Source: a bacterium
Lineage (GTDB): Bacteria > Zixibacteria > MSB-5A5 > GN15 > FEB-12
NCBI GenBank assembly: GCA_029211095.1
Contig: JARGFS010000010.1
Coordinates: 1-38,936, forward strand
DNA length: 38,936 nucleotides
Direction: 5' to 3'
Shown here: in pieces, positions 17,922 through 25,769 of the stretch
How positions within the stretch are numbered: the stretch's first letter is position 1
How the letters are laid out: each line of letters opens with the position of its first letter
The notes under the pieces: model-generated
Seen by the model: only the letters and a program-made list of their open reading frames with translations
Told to the model about the DNA's origin: nothing
The model's database searches: none
Translations under genes and position numbers: made by a program

Positions 17922-18479
17922 TCAGGAGAAATCCGGCTTGATAGCATTGCGTTCTTCGGGAGTCTCTATTTCAAAAAATTCCTTTTTGGTGAAATTGAAC
18001 ATAGAGGCTACCATGGCCGAAGGAAACGTTTCGGTCTTTATGTTGTAGTCTCTAACCACGGCGTTGTAGTATCTCCGGGCTGATTCAATATCACTCTCAA
18101 TCTCTTCAAACTGTTTTTGAAGTTCCAAGAAATTGCTGTTCGCTTTTAGGTCGGGGTATGCTTCGGAGACGGCAAACAAAGACTTCAGGGTGCCGGTCAA
18201 CATATTGTGTCCGGCGGCAATCTCTTCAGGAGACCCGCCTTGCATAGCCTGTGATCTGGCTTTGGTCACTTTTTCAAAGAGTCCGCTTTCGTGCTTAGCA
18301 TATCCTTTGACGGTCTCGACCAGGGCAGGCACGAGGTTGTATCTCTTTTTCAGTTGGACATCAATATCCGACCAGGAGGACTCGGCGGTCGTGCGAAGTT
18401 TTACCAGGCCGTTGTAAATGGCGATAGCAAACATGGCCAGCGCAATGATCGCACCTATAAATATTAGGAAAGCTGTCAA
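17922..18479 (-). CDS. lemA: LemA family protein
   Basis: A 185-residue protein with an N-terminal membrane helix (about 4-24) and the LemA helical-bundle signatures 'WSDIDVQLKKRYNLVPALVE', 'TVKGYAKHE', 'ARRYYNAVVRDYN' and 'FPSAMVASMFNF'. The start is a TTG, decided by a strong AAAAGGAG ending five bases before it. It forms an operon with the DUF2207 gene. LemA proteins are membrane-anchored with the bundle probably facing outside; their biochemical role is unclear. Confidence 0.92.
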   Translation of the reverse strand: MTAFLIFIGAIIALAMFAIAIYNGLVKLRTTAESSWSDIDVQLKKRYNLVPALVETVKGYAKHESGLFEKVTKARSQAMQGGSPEEIAAGHNMLTGTLKSLFAVSEAYPDLKANSNFLELQKQFEEIESDIESARRYYNAVVRDYNIKTETFPSAMVASMFNFTKKEFFEIETPEERNAIKPDFS

Positions 18480-18616
18480 GTGAACTCCTTTTACATACTT
18501 AAGTTCTGACTGTTTTCATCTGTTTCAAGAATTCGATGCATCGGTAAAATGCAACCGTAATCCTTACCCGTCAAGTTTAGACATTCTTCACCAGCAATTG
18601 CTGCAAATTTATATTT

Positions 18617-18628
18617 TCTGTTAACAGA
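18617..18628. promoter_or_regulatory. 12-bp perfect palindrome in divergent promoter region
   Basis: TCTGTTAACAGA lies between the divergent lemA and U32-family genes, a few bases after an AT-rich TATATT. It has the size and symmetry of a dimeric regulator site, but there is no second copy to support it. Confidence 0.3.
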
Positions 18629-18687
18629 TTTGTTCAATTCCTGCTTACATTGCATTGGAACCTGTCAAAAAGAGGATTAGCCAAAGA

Positions 18688-19875
18688 GTGACCAGACCGA
18701 AATATGAATTGATGGCCCCGGCGGGAAATCTCGCTATGTTCACAGCTGCTGTAAAAGCGGGCGCGGATGCGGTCTATTTTGGACTCAGTGATTTTTCGAT
18801 GCGGGCCTCCTCTAAGAATGTCACCATTGCCGATCTGGATGAGATGAAGAAGATAGCTGCTGCTTCGCCCAGAGATCTGAAGATGTATTTGACCCTGAAC
18901 ACTATCATCTACAACGAAGAGATTACGCAATTGGAGCAGATCATTGAAGAGGTCAAGGGCAGAATTGATGCTGTCATCTGCTGGGACCTGGCGGTGATTT
19001 CGCTCTGTAAAAAGCACAAGATTCCATTTTTTATCTCAACTCAGGCCTCAGTGGCCAATATTGCTTCGGCTGAGTATTACAAGGAACTCGGGGCACAGCG
19101 GGTGGTGCTGGCGCGCGAACTAAACCTGGAGCAGATTGCGGAGATAGCGAAGATAATTGATGTGGAGTGTTTTGCTCATGGCGCTATGTGCGTGGCTATC
19201 TCGGGGCGCTGTTTTATGTCTCAATTCACTTATAATCGATCCGCAAACCGGGGGGAATGCAATCAGAATTGTCGCAGGAGTTACACCGTCACCGATGACG
19301 CTGGTCATGAACTGGAAGTCGAGAACTCACGAATCATGTCGGCCAAAGACCTCTGCACCCTCCCGTTTATTGAAGAAATGAAACAGGCGGGCGTGATCAG
19401 TTTTAAGATTGAAGGGCGTGGTCGGGACCCAAGATATGTTGACCTGGTTACTTCGGTTTATCGAAAGGCATTGGACAATTCTCTGACTCCGGAAGAGATT
19501 CAGACTGAGATGAAAGAGCTTGAGAAGGTGTTCAACCGCCAGTTTTCTTTCGGGTTCTATCTCGGAGAACCGACCGATCATGACTTCTCTTCGACCGAAA
19601 ACAGTGCGGCAACCGAAGTCAAACAGGGCCTGGGAAAAGTTGTCAACTACTATGCCCGTAACCAGGTCGCTTCGATTAAGCTGACCGCCGATCTGACGGT
19701 GGGAGACAAAATTGTTGTTATCGGGCATAAGACAGGGATTGAGACAACGGTTGTTACTTCGATGGAAGTTGAGAACCAGCCGGTGAAGGAGGCGAAAAAG
19801 GGGGACTTTGTCGGTGTCAAGATAGCTGGCATTCGCAAAAATGACGCCGTATACAAAGTTATTGCCAAAGAGTGA
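18688..19875 (+). CDS. U32 peptidase-family protein (TrhP/RlhA-like RNA hydroxylation)
   Basis: A 395-residue protein from a GTG start; a TTG at 18655 would add 11 residues. The GTG places 'MTRPKYELMAPAGN' at the N-terminus, matching the usual short lead before ELLAPAG. Family features: 'AGADAVYFGL', 'HGAMCVAISGRCFMSQF', 'ANRGECNQNCRRSY' and 'FKIEGRGRDPRYV'. The four-Cys pattern probably holds an iron-sulfur cluster. Homologs YegQ/TrhP and RlhA take part in prephenate-dependent 5-hydroxylation of tRNA uridine-34 or a 23S rRNA cytidine; older annotation as collagenase-like peptidase is probably misleading. The length fits the TrhP-like subgroup. AGAGGA lies about 11 bases before the GTG. Confidence 0.87.
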   Translation: MTRPKYELMAPAGNLAMFTAAVKAGADAVYFGLSDFSMRASSKNVTIADLDEMKKIAAASPRDLKMYLTLNTIIYNEEITQLEQIIEEVKGRIDAVICWDLAVISLCKKHKIPFFISTQASVANIASAEYYKELGAQRVVLARELNLEQIAEIAKIIDVECFAHGAMCVAISGRCFMSQFTYNRSANRGECNQNCRRSYTVTDDAGHELEVENSRIMSAKDLCTLPFIEEMKQAGVISFKIEGRGRDPRYVDLVTSVYRKALDNSLTPEEIQTEMKELEKVFNRQFSFGFYLGEPTDHDFSSTENSAATEVKQGLGKVVNYYARNQVASIKLTADLTVGDKIVVIGHKTGIETTVVTSMEVENQPVKEAKKGDFVGVKIAGIRKNDAVYKVIAKE

Positions 19876-19943
19876 GCGAGCAGACCGCACAATGGACAGT
19901 TTCTAAACCCGAACAAATCTGCGGTTACACCCTAATATTGCGA

Positions 19944-19995
19944 AGCCTCAGACAGGAATCTCCGGTTCAATCCTGTTCACCTTCCAATTGAGGCT
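19944..19995. repeat. nested inverted repeats downstream of the U32 gene
   Basis: AGCCTCA (19944-19950) pairs perfectly with TGAGGCT (19989-19995). Inside, ACAGGA (19952-19957) pairs perfectly with TCCTGT (19971-19976). The result is a two-part stem with asymmetric interior loop and no U-run. It may be part of the 3' UTR structure or a small structured RNA. Confidence 0.35.
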
Positions 19996-20010
19996 GGGGG
20001 TATTGTCTTG

Positions 20011-20038
20011 CTCCGGGTAAGCGCCGGAGTTATATTTT
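20011..20038 (+). terminator. probable terminator between U32 gene and the 36-residue ORF
   Basis: CTCCGG (20011-20016) pairs perfectly with CCGGAG (20024-20029), with a 7-base loop, followed by TTATATTTTA. It is 136 bases after the U32 stop and 41 bases before the start of the small Lys-rich gene. Confidence 0.55.
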
Positions 20039-20078
20039 ACTGTGATATCAAATCAAATCTAACACAGGAGTAAGAACC

Positions 20079-20189
20079 GTGGGCGACAAAGGAAGTAAAG
20101 ATAAGGGGAAGAAGGAAACGCAGAAAAAAGCGCAGAAAACTCCAAAGGAAAAACGAAAAGAGAAAAGAGAGAAAAAGAACAGCAAGTAA
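20079..20189 (+). CDS. 36-residue Lys-rich small protein
   Basis: A short open frame starting with GTG and encoding MGDKGSKDKGKKETQKKAQK, then a tail of K/E/R residues ending NSK. AGGAG sits eight bases before the GTG. From memory, very similar small basic proteins (MGDKGSKDKGKRE...) occur in many bacteria as conserved hypotheticals, which makes this a real gene despite its size. More than a third of the residues are Lys. It could bind RNA or ribosomes, but no function is established. Confidence 0.7.
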   Translation: MGDKGSKDKGKKETQKKAQKTPKEKRKEKREKKNSK

Positions 20190-20236
20190 CTATTCGATTC
20201 TTTTCGTTGATTCAGGCTCACACCGGAGTAGATAAC

Positions 20237-20274
20237 AAAAAAAGAGAGACTGGCCTTAAGCCGGTCTCTCTCAA
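20237..20274 (-). terminator. strong intrinsic terminator for the RRM gene
   Basis: AGAGAGACTGGC pairs with GCCGGTCTCTCT (12 bp, one G-U) around the loop CTTAA. Read on the minus strand the stem is followed by seven U's, as expected for the end of the RRM transcript. On the plus strand only a weak U tract follows, so it may work poorly for the small Lys-rich gene. Confidence 0.85.
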
Positions 20275-20318
20275 AATCTACCAGCGCTTGTTATAACGCA
20301 GGATGTGTGATTTTTTGA

Positions 20319-20609
20319 TTAGTAGGAATTGCGATAGCGATTTCCGCCATTGCGATTGCCACTGTCAGTTTTGGGCTTGGCTTCATTGACGTTCAGTTCC
20401 CGTCCATTCACTTCTTTGCCATTCAGACCGGTGATAGCGGCAGTAGCCTCTTCCTGACCGGACATCTCGACAAACGCGAACCCTTTCGGACGGCCGCTGT
20501 CTCTGTCCATAATGACTCTTACAGATGTGACTTCACCAAAAGCTTCAAAAGCCTGGCGTAAATGATCTTCGGTCGTATCGTACGACATGTTTCCGATGTA
20601 GATATTCAT
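20319..20609 (-). CDS. RRM-domain RNA-binding protein
   Basis: A 96-residue protein made of one RNA recognition motif: RNP2 'NIYIGNMSY' at the N-terminus, RNP1 'KGFAFVEM' near residue 45, then a Gly/Asn/Arg tail (GNRNGGNRYRNSY). The ATG at 20609 is chosen because AAGGAGTG precedes it and the RRM begins directly; a longer frame to 20747 is not supported. Small bacterial RRM proteins bind single-stranded RNA and are often cold-induced. A candidate promoter upstream (TTGAGT, 16-base spacer, TATTGT, within 20744-20771) would leave a leader of about 130 bases, reminiscent of cold-shock mRNAs; this is inference. Confidence 0.93.
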   Translation of the reverse strand: MNIYIGNMSYDTTEDHLRQAFEAFGEVTSVRVIMDRDSGRPKGFAFVEMSGQEEATAAITGLNGKEVNGRELNVNEAKPKTDSGNRNGGNRYRNSY

Positions 20610-20743
20610 TCTACACTCCTTAGGTTGCTTATCCCGAAGTGATCTGCGTTCAGTCGAAAACAGATTCTCCCAGACAAAAAACGATTTGCGCAGGATTGCG
20701 CGGTAATTCGAGATTAAGCTTTGGCGGAGGATTGTAGATTGGG

Positions 20744-20771
20744 ACAATACTGCGATAAAGGTCTAACTCAA
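20744..20771 (-). promoter_or_regulatory. candidate promoter for the RRM gene
   Basis: On the minus strand: TTGAGT (20771-20766), a 16-base spacer and TATTGT (20749-20744). It implies a leader of roughly 130 bases. The match is moderate and a second TATACT box lies further upstream. Confidence 0.35.
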
Positions 20772-21146
20772 ATAATTAGTTACACTTTAGTATATCGGCT
20801 TTAATCACAAAAACCTACGATTATTTTGGACAAACTGGGTCAAATATTGAAATTTTTTTGATTGTCCCTATTTTGGTCCCTGGAGGTCAAGGCCTGTTTG
20901 AGGCATAAGCTGATGTGCCGCAACAGGAACCTTTGCCACCACGGACAGAATATCTATCTGCTGTCCGATTTGTTCTTGGTGCTAAAGAAACTCGAAAACG
21001 GCCTGGTCATTCGGCAGGTGGGAAGTCCCATAATCTTGTGAGGAGGATGAATAGCATACTTGAACAAAACTAAGGAATACAACTCCAGGGGAAAGGAATC
21101 ATGGAGTGTTATCCCCTGGCCGTAATTCTGAATCTGCAGGAAAATC
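20772..21146. other. intergenic stretch without a supported gene
   Basis: About 375 bases between the RRM and bacilliredoxin promoters. It holds one clear inverted repeat, CGGACAG (20942-20948) and CTGTCCG (20961-20967), followed by ATTTGTTCTT, which looks like a weak terminator on the plus strand. Two open frames of about 60 codons cross it without ribosome sites or recognisable motifs. Confidence 0.4.
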
Positions 21147-21175
21147 TTGGAAAATCGTCATTTTGGATGTATACT
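21147..21175 (+). promoter_or_regulatory. sigma70-type promoter for bacilliredoxin
   Basis: TTGGAA (21147-21152), a 17-base spacer and TATACT (21170-21175). A start near 21183 leaves a leader of about 67 bases and excludes translation from the upstream in-frame start at 21106. Confidence 0.6.
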
Positions 21176-21249
21176 ATCCATGTTTCGCAATTGTAAGTTA
21201 CACTGATTTCAGACTATTTGATCAGGTATACAAAGAAAGGTACTACATT

Positions 21250-21762
21250 ATGCAGCCCCCCGTTTATAAAGCCGAAGCGGTTCGCCCCATGTGGGAAGAG
21301 TTGGCCCAGGTAGGAATCAAGCCGCTCACCACCGCTGACGAAGTTGATGAGTACGTCACAAAAAAAACAGGCACAACGCTGGTGGTCATTAATTCTGTCT
21401 GCGGCTGTGCGGCCGGTAATGCTCGCCCTGGCGCTATGCTGGCGTTACAGCACAAAACCATACCAGATCATCTGACCACTGTCTTTGCCGGAATGGATCA
21501 CGAAGCGGTAGATAGAGCCCGGTCCTATATGCCGGTTCCCCCTTCCTCCCCCTGTATCGGGCTGTTCAAAGAGGGACAGATGATCCATTCGCTGGAGCGT
21601 CGACAGATCGAACAGATGGATGCCGAAGAGATCGCCGAGAATCTCACCGCCGCTTTTGACAACTATTGCACGGCCCAAGGCCCTTCCTGCCCCCCGGAAA
21701 CATTCCAGAAGATAATTCCGGTCGATATGTGTGGTTCGGATGTTCCTCCTCATGTAGAATAG
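21250..21762 (+). CDS. BrxA/BrxB-family bacilliredoxin (DUF1094)
   Basis: A 170-residue thioredoxin-fold protein. The ATG at 21250 has AAAGG upstream and lies after the promoter. The family hallmark CGC motif is present in 'VVINSVCGCAAGNARPG' (Cys51, Cys53), with 'YMPVPPSSPCIGLFKEG' later. In Firmicutes, BrxA and BrxB remove bacillithiol from mixed disulfides on proteins after oxidative stress; the family is also common in Bacteroidetes-like bacteria. Additional Cys residues at the C-terminus (YCTAQGPSCPP, DMCGSD) are family-like. Whether this organism makes bacillithiol cannot be told from this window. Confidence 0.92.
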   Translation: MQPPVYKAEAVRPMWEELAQVGIKPLTTADEVDEYVTKKTGTTLVVINSVCGCAAGNARPGAMLALQHKTIPDHLTTVFAGMDHEAVDRARSYMPVPPSSPCIGLFKEGQMIHSLERRQIEQMDAEEIAENLTAAFDNYCTAQGPSCPPETFQKIIPVDMCGSDVPPHVE

Positions 21763-21882
21763 GGTCAGATTGCTTGACCAGCCCGGAGGCCGACCTCAGG
21801 CTTCCGGCTATTCCATTCTCTCTCTTGGGTATATAGAGACGGGGTGGATAGTATAAAAGAACGGCCCGGCTGAGAGTTTTCA

Positions 21883-21910
21883 TTGACAAATTCTGAAAAT
21901 AGCCTATTAT
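21883..21910 (+). promoter_or_regulatory. sigma70-type promoter for typA
   Basis: A perfect TTGACA (21883-21888), a 16-base spacer and TATTAT (21905-21910). The implied leader is about 130 bases before the typA ATG at 22050, with GGAAGG at 22033-22038 as ribosome site. Confidence 0.7.
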
Positions 21911-22049
21911 AGTCAGGCTTCATACTCTTCCCGGCCAGCCTGAAAGCTGATCGGGTTTTTTCTGCGTGATTATTCCCTGAAAGTTTAATCGGTAGATGAC
22001 AGATTTTGCAAACGGCAGATATGACTGCCCTTGGAAGGTGTTTTGAATA

Positions 22050-23963
22050 ATGACTGATATCGCTCGTATCCGAAATCTTGCTATCGTGGCTCATATTGAT
22101 CACGGGAAGACCACTCTCATTGACTCCGTGTTCAAAGCCACGCAGACTTTCCGTGACAATCAGGAAGTCGCTGAGCGGCTGATGGACAACAATGTCCTGG
22201 AACGTGAGCGCGGTATTACTATTCGGTCCAAACACTGTACCGTCTCCTGGAATGATTATCTCATCAATATCATTGATACCCCTGGTCATGCCGATTTTTC
22301 CGGCGAGGTTGAACGGGTTCTGTCTATGGTTGACTCTGTCCTGCTGTTGGTTGATGCCAACGAGGGTCCTATGCCCCAGACACGCTATGTTCTGATGCGT
22401 GCCCTCAAGCTGGGTCTTCGTCCTATTGTGGTTATCAATAAAGTCGACCGACCCAATGCCCGGCCCGACTACGCCCTGAATAAGACTTTTGACCTCTTCA
22501 TAGAACTTGGCGCTACCGATGAACAAAGCCACTTTCCCGTCCTGTATGGTTCCGGCCTTGACGGTTGGTTTGTCACCGATCTGGATAAAGAGGCACACGA
22601 AGGAACCGATGCGCTATTCCAGACTATTATTGATGAAGTCCCCCCGCCCCAGGTTAACCAGGAGGGAGACTTCCTGATGCAGGTCAGCTCGCTGGACTGG
22701 AACGACTATATCGGCCAGATTGGTTGCGGGCGAGTGCTGCGCGGCTCCCTGAAAAAAGGGGAAGAATTCACCCGTATGGTCACCAAGCTCAATAACCCTT
22801 CCTCGCCAAACAACGGCTGGTCTTTTGAATCCTCCTCCAAAGCCAGGGGAGTCCACATGTGGATTACTCGTGGCCTGACCAGAGTGGAAACGGATGAGAT
22901 CTCAGCCGGGGACATTGTCTGGATTGCCGGACCACCGGAAATTACTATCGGCGATACTTTTTCAGAAAACGAAGATAGCAACGAAGCGCTCAAGCCACAT
23001 GAAATTGAGGAACCGACCCTCTCTATGTTCTTCCTGGTGAATAACGGACCCTTTTCCGGTCAGGACGGGACCGCCATTATGCTTCGGCAGCTCAAAGACA
23101 GACTGGAAAGAGAGCTTCGCGTAAATGTCGCCCTGAGGATGGAAGATATAGGTCGGGCCGATGGCGTCAAAGTATCGGGCCGTGGGGAACTTCACCTGGC
23201 TATCCTGATTGAAGAGATGCGCCGTGAAGGGCTTGAGTTCTGTATCTCAAGACCGGAAGTTATCACCCATCTGGACGATAAGAACAACGTCACCGAACCG
23301 ATTGAGCAGCTTATAATTGATGTCCCCGAAGAGTACCAGGGGATTGTCATTGAGAAGTTGGCCAGGCGCAAAGGGGAGTTGACTTCGGTAGAAAATGGTG
23401 GGACCAACAGCGTCCGTATTGAGTTTGAAATCCCCACTCGCGGACTGATTGGTTATCGATCCGAATTTTTGACCGACACGCGCGGTCTCGGTATCATGGC
23501 CTCACGATTCAGCGGTTACGGTTCCTGGCGCGGTGACATTGTCTCTCGGAACAGAGGATCGGTGGTCAGTATAGAGACCGGACCGGCCACCGCCTATTCG
23601 CTGGAGAGTCTGCAGGAACGCTCAGTTGTCTTTGTTGAACCGACTGAGAAAATCTACTGCGGCCAGATTGTTGGCGAAAACTCCAGAAACATGGATATGA
23701 CCTGTAACCCGACCAAGAAAAAAAACCTGACCAATCATCGGTCATCCACAAAGGATATCGGCGTAAAACTGGATGTCCCCCGCAAGATGACGCTGGAGCA
23801 GGCGATGGAATGGATCAGGTCTGACGAGTTGGTGGAAGTGACGCCAAAGTCTATTCGGATAAGAAAAACGATTCTGGATTCCGATGAACGTAGGAAAGCA
23901 GAAAAGAGACAGATGATTCTCGATGAGAGCGCTGCGGCTCTTCAGCCCCGCCCTATTGCCTAA
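22050..23963 (+). CDS. typA: ribosome-associated GTPase TypA/BipA
   Basis: A 637-residue translational GTPase. The G motifs are intact: '[10 protein letters not shown]' (about 14-23), 'ERERGITI' (51-58), 'DTPGHADF' (76-83) and 'NKVDRP' (130-135). EF-G-like domains III and V are visible ('[20 protein letters not shown]', '[18 protein letters not shown]', '[11 protein letters not shown]') as is the BipA C-terminal domain ('[12 protein letters not shown]', '[16 protein letters not shown]', '[20 protein letters not shown]'). It is about 25-30 residues longer than typical TypA. The extra length appears to include '[17 protein letters not shown]' within domain II. TypA aids ribosome assembly and growth at low temperature or other stress. 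Confidence 0.97.
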   Translation: MTDIARIRNLAIVAHIDHGKTTLIDSVFKATQTFRDNQEVAERLMDNNVLERERGITIRSKHCTVSWNDYLINIIDTPGHADFSGEVERVLSMVDSVLLLVDANEGPMPQTRYVLMRALKLGLRPIVVINKVDRPNARPDYALNKTFDLFIELGATDEQSHFPVLYGSGLDGWFVTDLDKEAHEGTDALFQTIIDEVPPPQVNQEGDFLMQVSSLDWNDYIGQIGCGRVLRGSLKKGEEFTRMVTKLNNPSSPNNGWSFESSSKARGVHMWITRGLTRVETDEISAGDIVWIAGPPEITIGDTFSENEDSNEALKPHEIEEPTLSMFFLVNNGPFSGQDGTAIMLRQLKDRLERELRVNVALRMEDIGRADGVKVSGRGELHLAILIEEMRREGLEFCISRPEVITHLDDKNNVTEPIEQLIIDVPEEYQGIVIEKLARRKGELTSVENGGTNSVRIEFEIPTRGLIGYRSEFLTDTRGLGIMASRFSGYGSWRGDIVSRNRGSVVSIETGPATAYSLESLQERSVVFVEPTEKIYCGQIVGENSRNMDMTCNPTKKKNLTNHRSSTKDIGVKLDVPRKMTLEQAMEWIRSDELVEVTPKSIRIRKTILDSDERRKAEKRQMILDESAAALQPRPIA

Positions 23964-23990
23964 AAGCGGTCATAATACTCAACAAGCTCT

Positions 23991-24020
23991 AAGGCAGGTC
24001 AGTAGATCTGCCTTTTTTAT
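23991..24020 (+). terminator. intrinsic terminator after typA
   Basis: AAGGCAGGTC (23991-24000) pairs with GATCTGCCTT (24005-24014) around AGTA, ten pairs with one G-U, followed directly by a T run. It lies 28 bases after the typA stop, in the gap with the convergent transporter gene. Confidence 0.88.
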
Positions 24021-25438
24021 AATACTCCCAGAACCGTCCGATCCAGGTACAAAATACCAAGCATAATAATCACACCAATCACGGAAATCAGGGTACCGTA
24101 ACGAGCCAGTTCCCTCGTTGTAATCGCCTGTGTGGCAAATGCGATAGCATTGGGCGGCGTTGATATGGGCAAGCTCATGGCCAGGGAGCAAGCCAGGGCA
24201 ACTCCGATTGCGCTCAGGACTGGATTGACAAATGACATAGAGACTACAATAGGTATGAGAAGATTTGCCGCAGCGGTATGGCTCATGAAATTAGACAATA
24301 CCAGGGCGATCAATGCAATAGCTGCAAGCATAGAAGCTCCCGAAAGAGGTATCTGGGCGAAGTAAAAGACAATGATCTCTGATAGTCCGGAGTATTGCAT
24401 GGCCACTCCCAGGGTCAACCCGCCCGCAATTAATATCAGGACATGCCATTCAATCTTCTTGAGGTCTTCGCGATCAATAATACCGAACATGGTGAACACA
24501 AATATCGGCAAAAGAGCCACAACTGCCGATGGAATCTTAACAACCGGCTGCATTAGCCAGAGAAAGACAGTCACACAAAAAGTGATCACAACCACAACCA
24601 GGTCCCAGGTCAGTTTCAGTTGGTCCGGAAAGAGAATCTCAAACCGATCCTCTCGCGGCTTGAACACTTTGACCAGGACTACCCAAAGACCAAAGATAAG
24701 TACCAACACGATAGGCACACCGATAGTCATCCATTTGATAAAGGATATCTCGTACCCGATTTTTCCCAGCACCGATGCGGCCACGGCATTTGGCGGCGTT
24801 CCAATTATAGTACCCATCCCCCCAATGTTGGCGGCAAATGGTACGGACAGAACCAGCGCTCTTTTGAAGGGATCGCGCCCTTCAAAATGACTGAAGACCG
24901 GTCCCAGGATGGCAATCATCATCGCCGTGGTGGCCGTGTTTGACATAAACATGGAAAAGAGAGCCGTGATGAGAATCACTCCAAGTAGAACCATCTTTGG
25001 TTTGGTGCCAAAAGGCTTGATAAAGGCCTTGGCCAACCGAATATCAAGCCCATGTTTGGAAGCGGCCAGGGCCAGGACAAAACCGCCAAAGAATAGGACT
25101 ATCACCGGTGAAGCCATCGGGTTGAGAAAAATCTGGTAGCTGCTCTGGATACCGGAAGCATCCAATCCCAAGGGGCCCCCCGCCTGACCTAATAGATAGA
25201 TCGAAAGAACAATAACCATAATGCCGGTCGCAAACGGAGGAACCGCCTCCGTCACCCAGAGTCCGGCCGCCCCGACAAAAATCATCAAGCAAATTCTTGA
25301 TGCTTCGGTCTGCCCCTCCAACTGCAAATAGCCAGCACCAATGGTGCAAACTATCACGGCTAACAACTTTATGATTGGTTTGAGCTTAAGTCTGAGAATG
25401 ATGCTTCCATCGTCGTCAAAATCTATTTCGTGTGCCAC
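24017..25438 (-). CDS. DASS-family (SLC13) sodium/dicarboxylate symporter
   Basis: A 473-residue inner-membrane transporter with about eleven hydrophobic segments. Both inverted-repeat signatures of the divalent anion:sodium symporter family are present: 'SNTATTAMM' (about 166-174) with 'IGTPPNAVAAS' (about 212-222), and 'SHTAAANLL' (about 386) with 'PISTPPNAIAFATQ' (about 425). These SNT and TP loops bind sodium and the carboxylate. The start is GTG with GCGGAG upstream. Likely substrates are succinate, malate or fumarate, but sulfate- and citrate-type members share these motifs. A good promoter lies 46-75 bases upstream of the start codon. Confidence 0.92.
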   Translation of the reverse strand: MAHEIDFDDDGSIILRLKLKPIIKLLAVIVCTIGAGYLQLEGQTEASRICLMIFVGAAGLWVTEAVPPFATGIMVIVLSIYLLGQAGGPLGLDASGIQSSYQIFLNPMASPVIVLFFGGFVLALAASKHGLDIRLAKAFIKPFGTKPKMVLLGVILITALFSMFMSNTATTAMMIAILGPVFSHFEGRDPFKRALVLSVPFAANIGGMGTIIGTPPNAVAASVLGKIGYEISFIKWMTIGVPIVLVLIFGLWVVLVKVFKPREDRFEILFPDQLKLTWDLVVVVITFCVTVFLWLMQPVVKIPSAVVALLPIFVFTMFGIIDREDLKKIEWHVLILIAGGLTLGVAMQYSGLSEIIVFYFAQIPLSGASMLAAIALIALVLSNFMSHTAAANLLIPIVVSMSFVNPVLSAIGVALACSLAMSLPISTPPNAIAFATQAITTRELARYGTLISVIGVIIMLGILYLDRTVLGVL

Positions 25439-25483
25439 AGATGGCTCCGCTCTTATTGAACGAATTAATATTATTCGCGACCA

Positions 25484-25512
25484 TTAATAGGTAACAGACT
25501 GGTAACTGTCAA
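25484..25512 (-). promoter_or_regulatory. sigma70-type promoter for the DASS transporter
   Basis: On the minus strand: perfect TTGACA (25512-25507), a 17-base spacer and TATTAA (25489-25484). The spacer contains a direct repeat, GTTACC-N5-GTTACC, exactly 11 bases apart, which could be a regulator site that would block or help polymerase. Confidence 0.65.
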
Positions 25513-25769
25513 GACATCTCCGGCTCAGATCGCAATTATATTTGAACAATCCGGTGGTAAATAGGAATCTTCCAACAAGCTGTTTCTGGTGGTGAATCCA
25601 ATGAAGACCTATTGAGTATCGTACCCGATGCGCAGACCGCAGCTTCCGGTTGCTCTCCATGCAGAAGAAACAGGTGCGGCTTTAACAAATCTTAACAAAC
25701 CTAAGACTTTCCATCGTCGTAGTGATGTATTAATTGAGGGGAAACATACAAATAGATACTGGAGGTCCG

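Noticed and set aside
19960-19985. Possible tRNA 3' half (GGTTCAATCC followed by ACCTTCCA)
   Set aside because: The T-stem does not pair and no acceptor, D or anticodon arm can be built; the bases fit the nested hairpin better.
20880-21060. Two short frames of about 60 codons upstream of the bacilliredoxin gene
   Set aside because: No ribosome sites or recognisable similarity; they compete with each other and lie before the bacilliredoxin promoter.
21106-21249. N-terminal extension of the bacilliredoxin gene
   Set aside because: It begins upstream of a good promoter (21147-21175) and bacilliredoxins start at the MQPPVY position.
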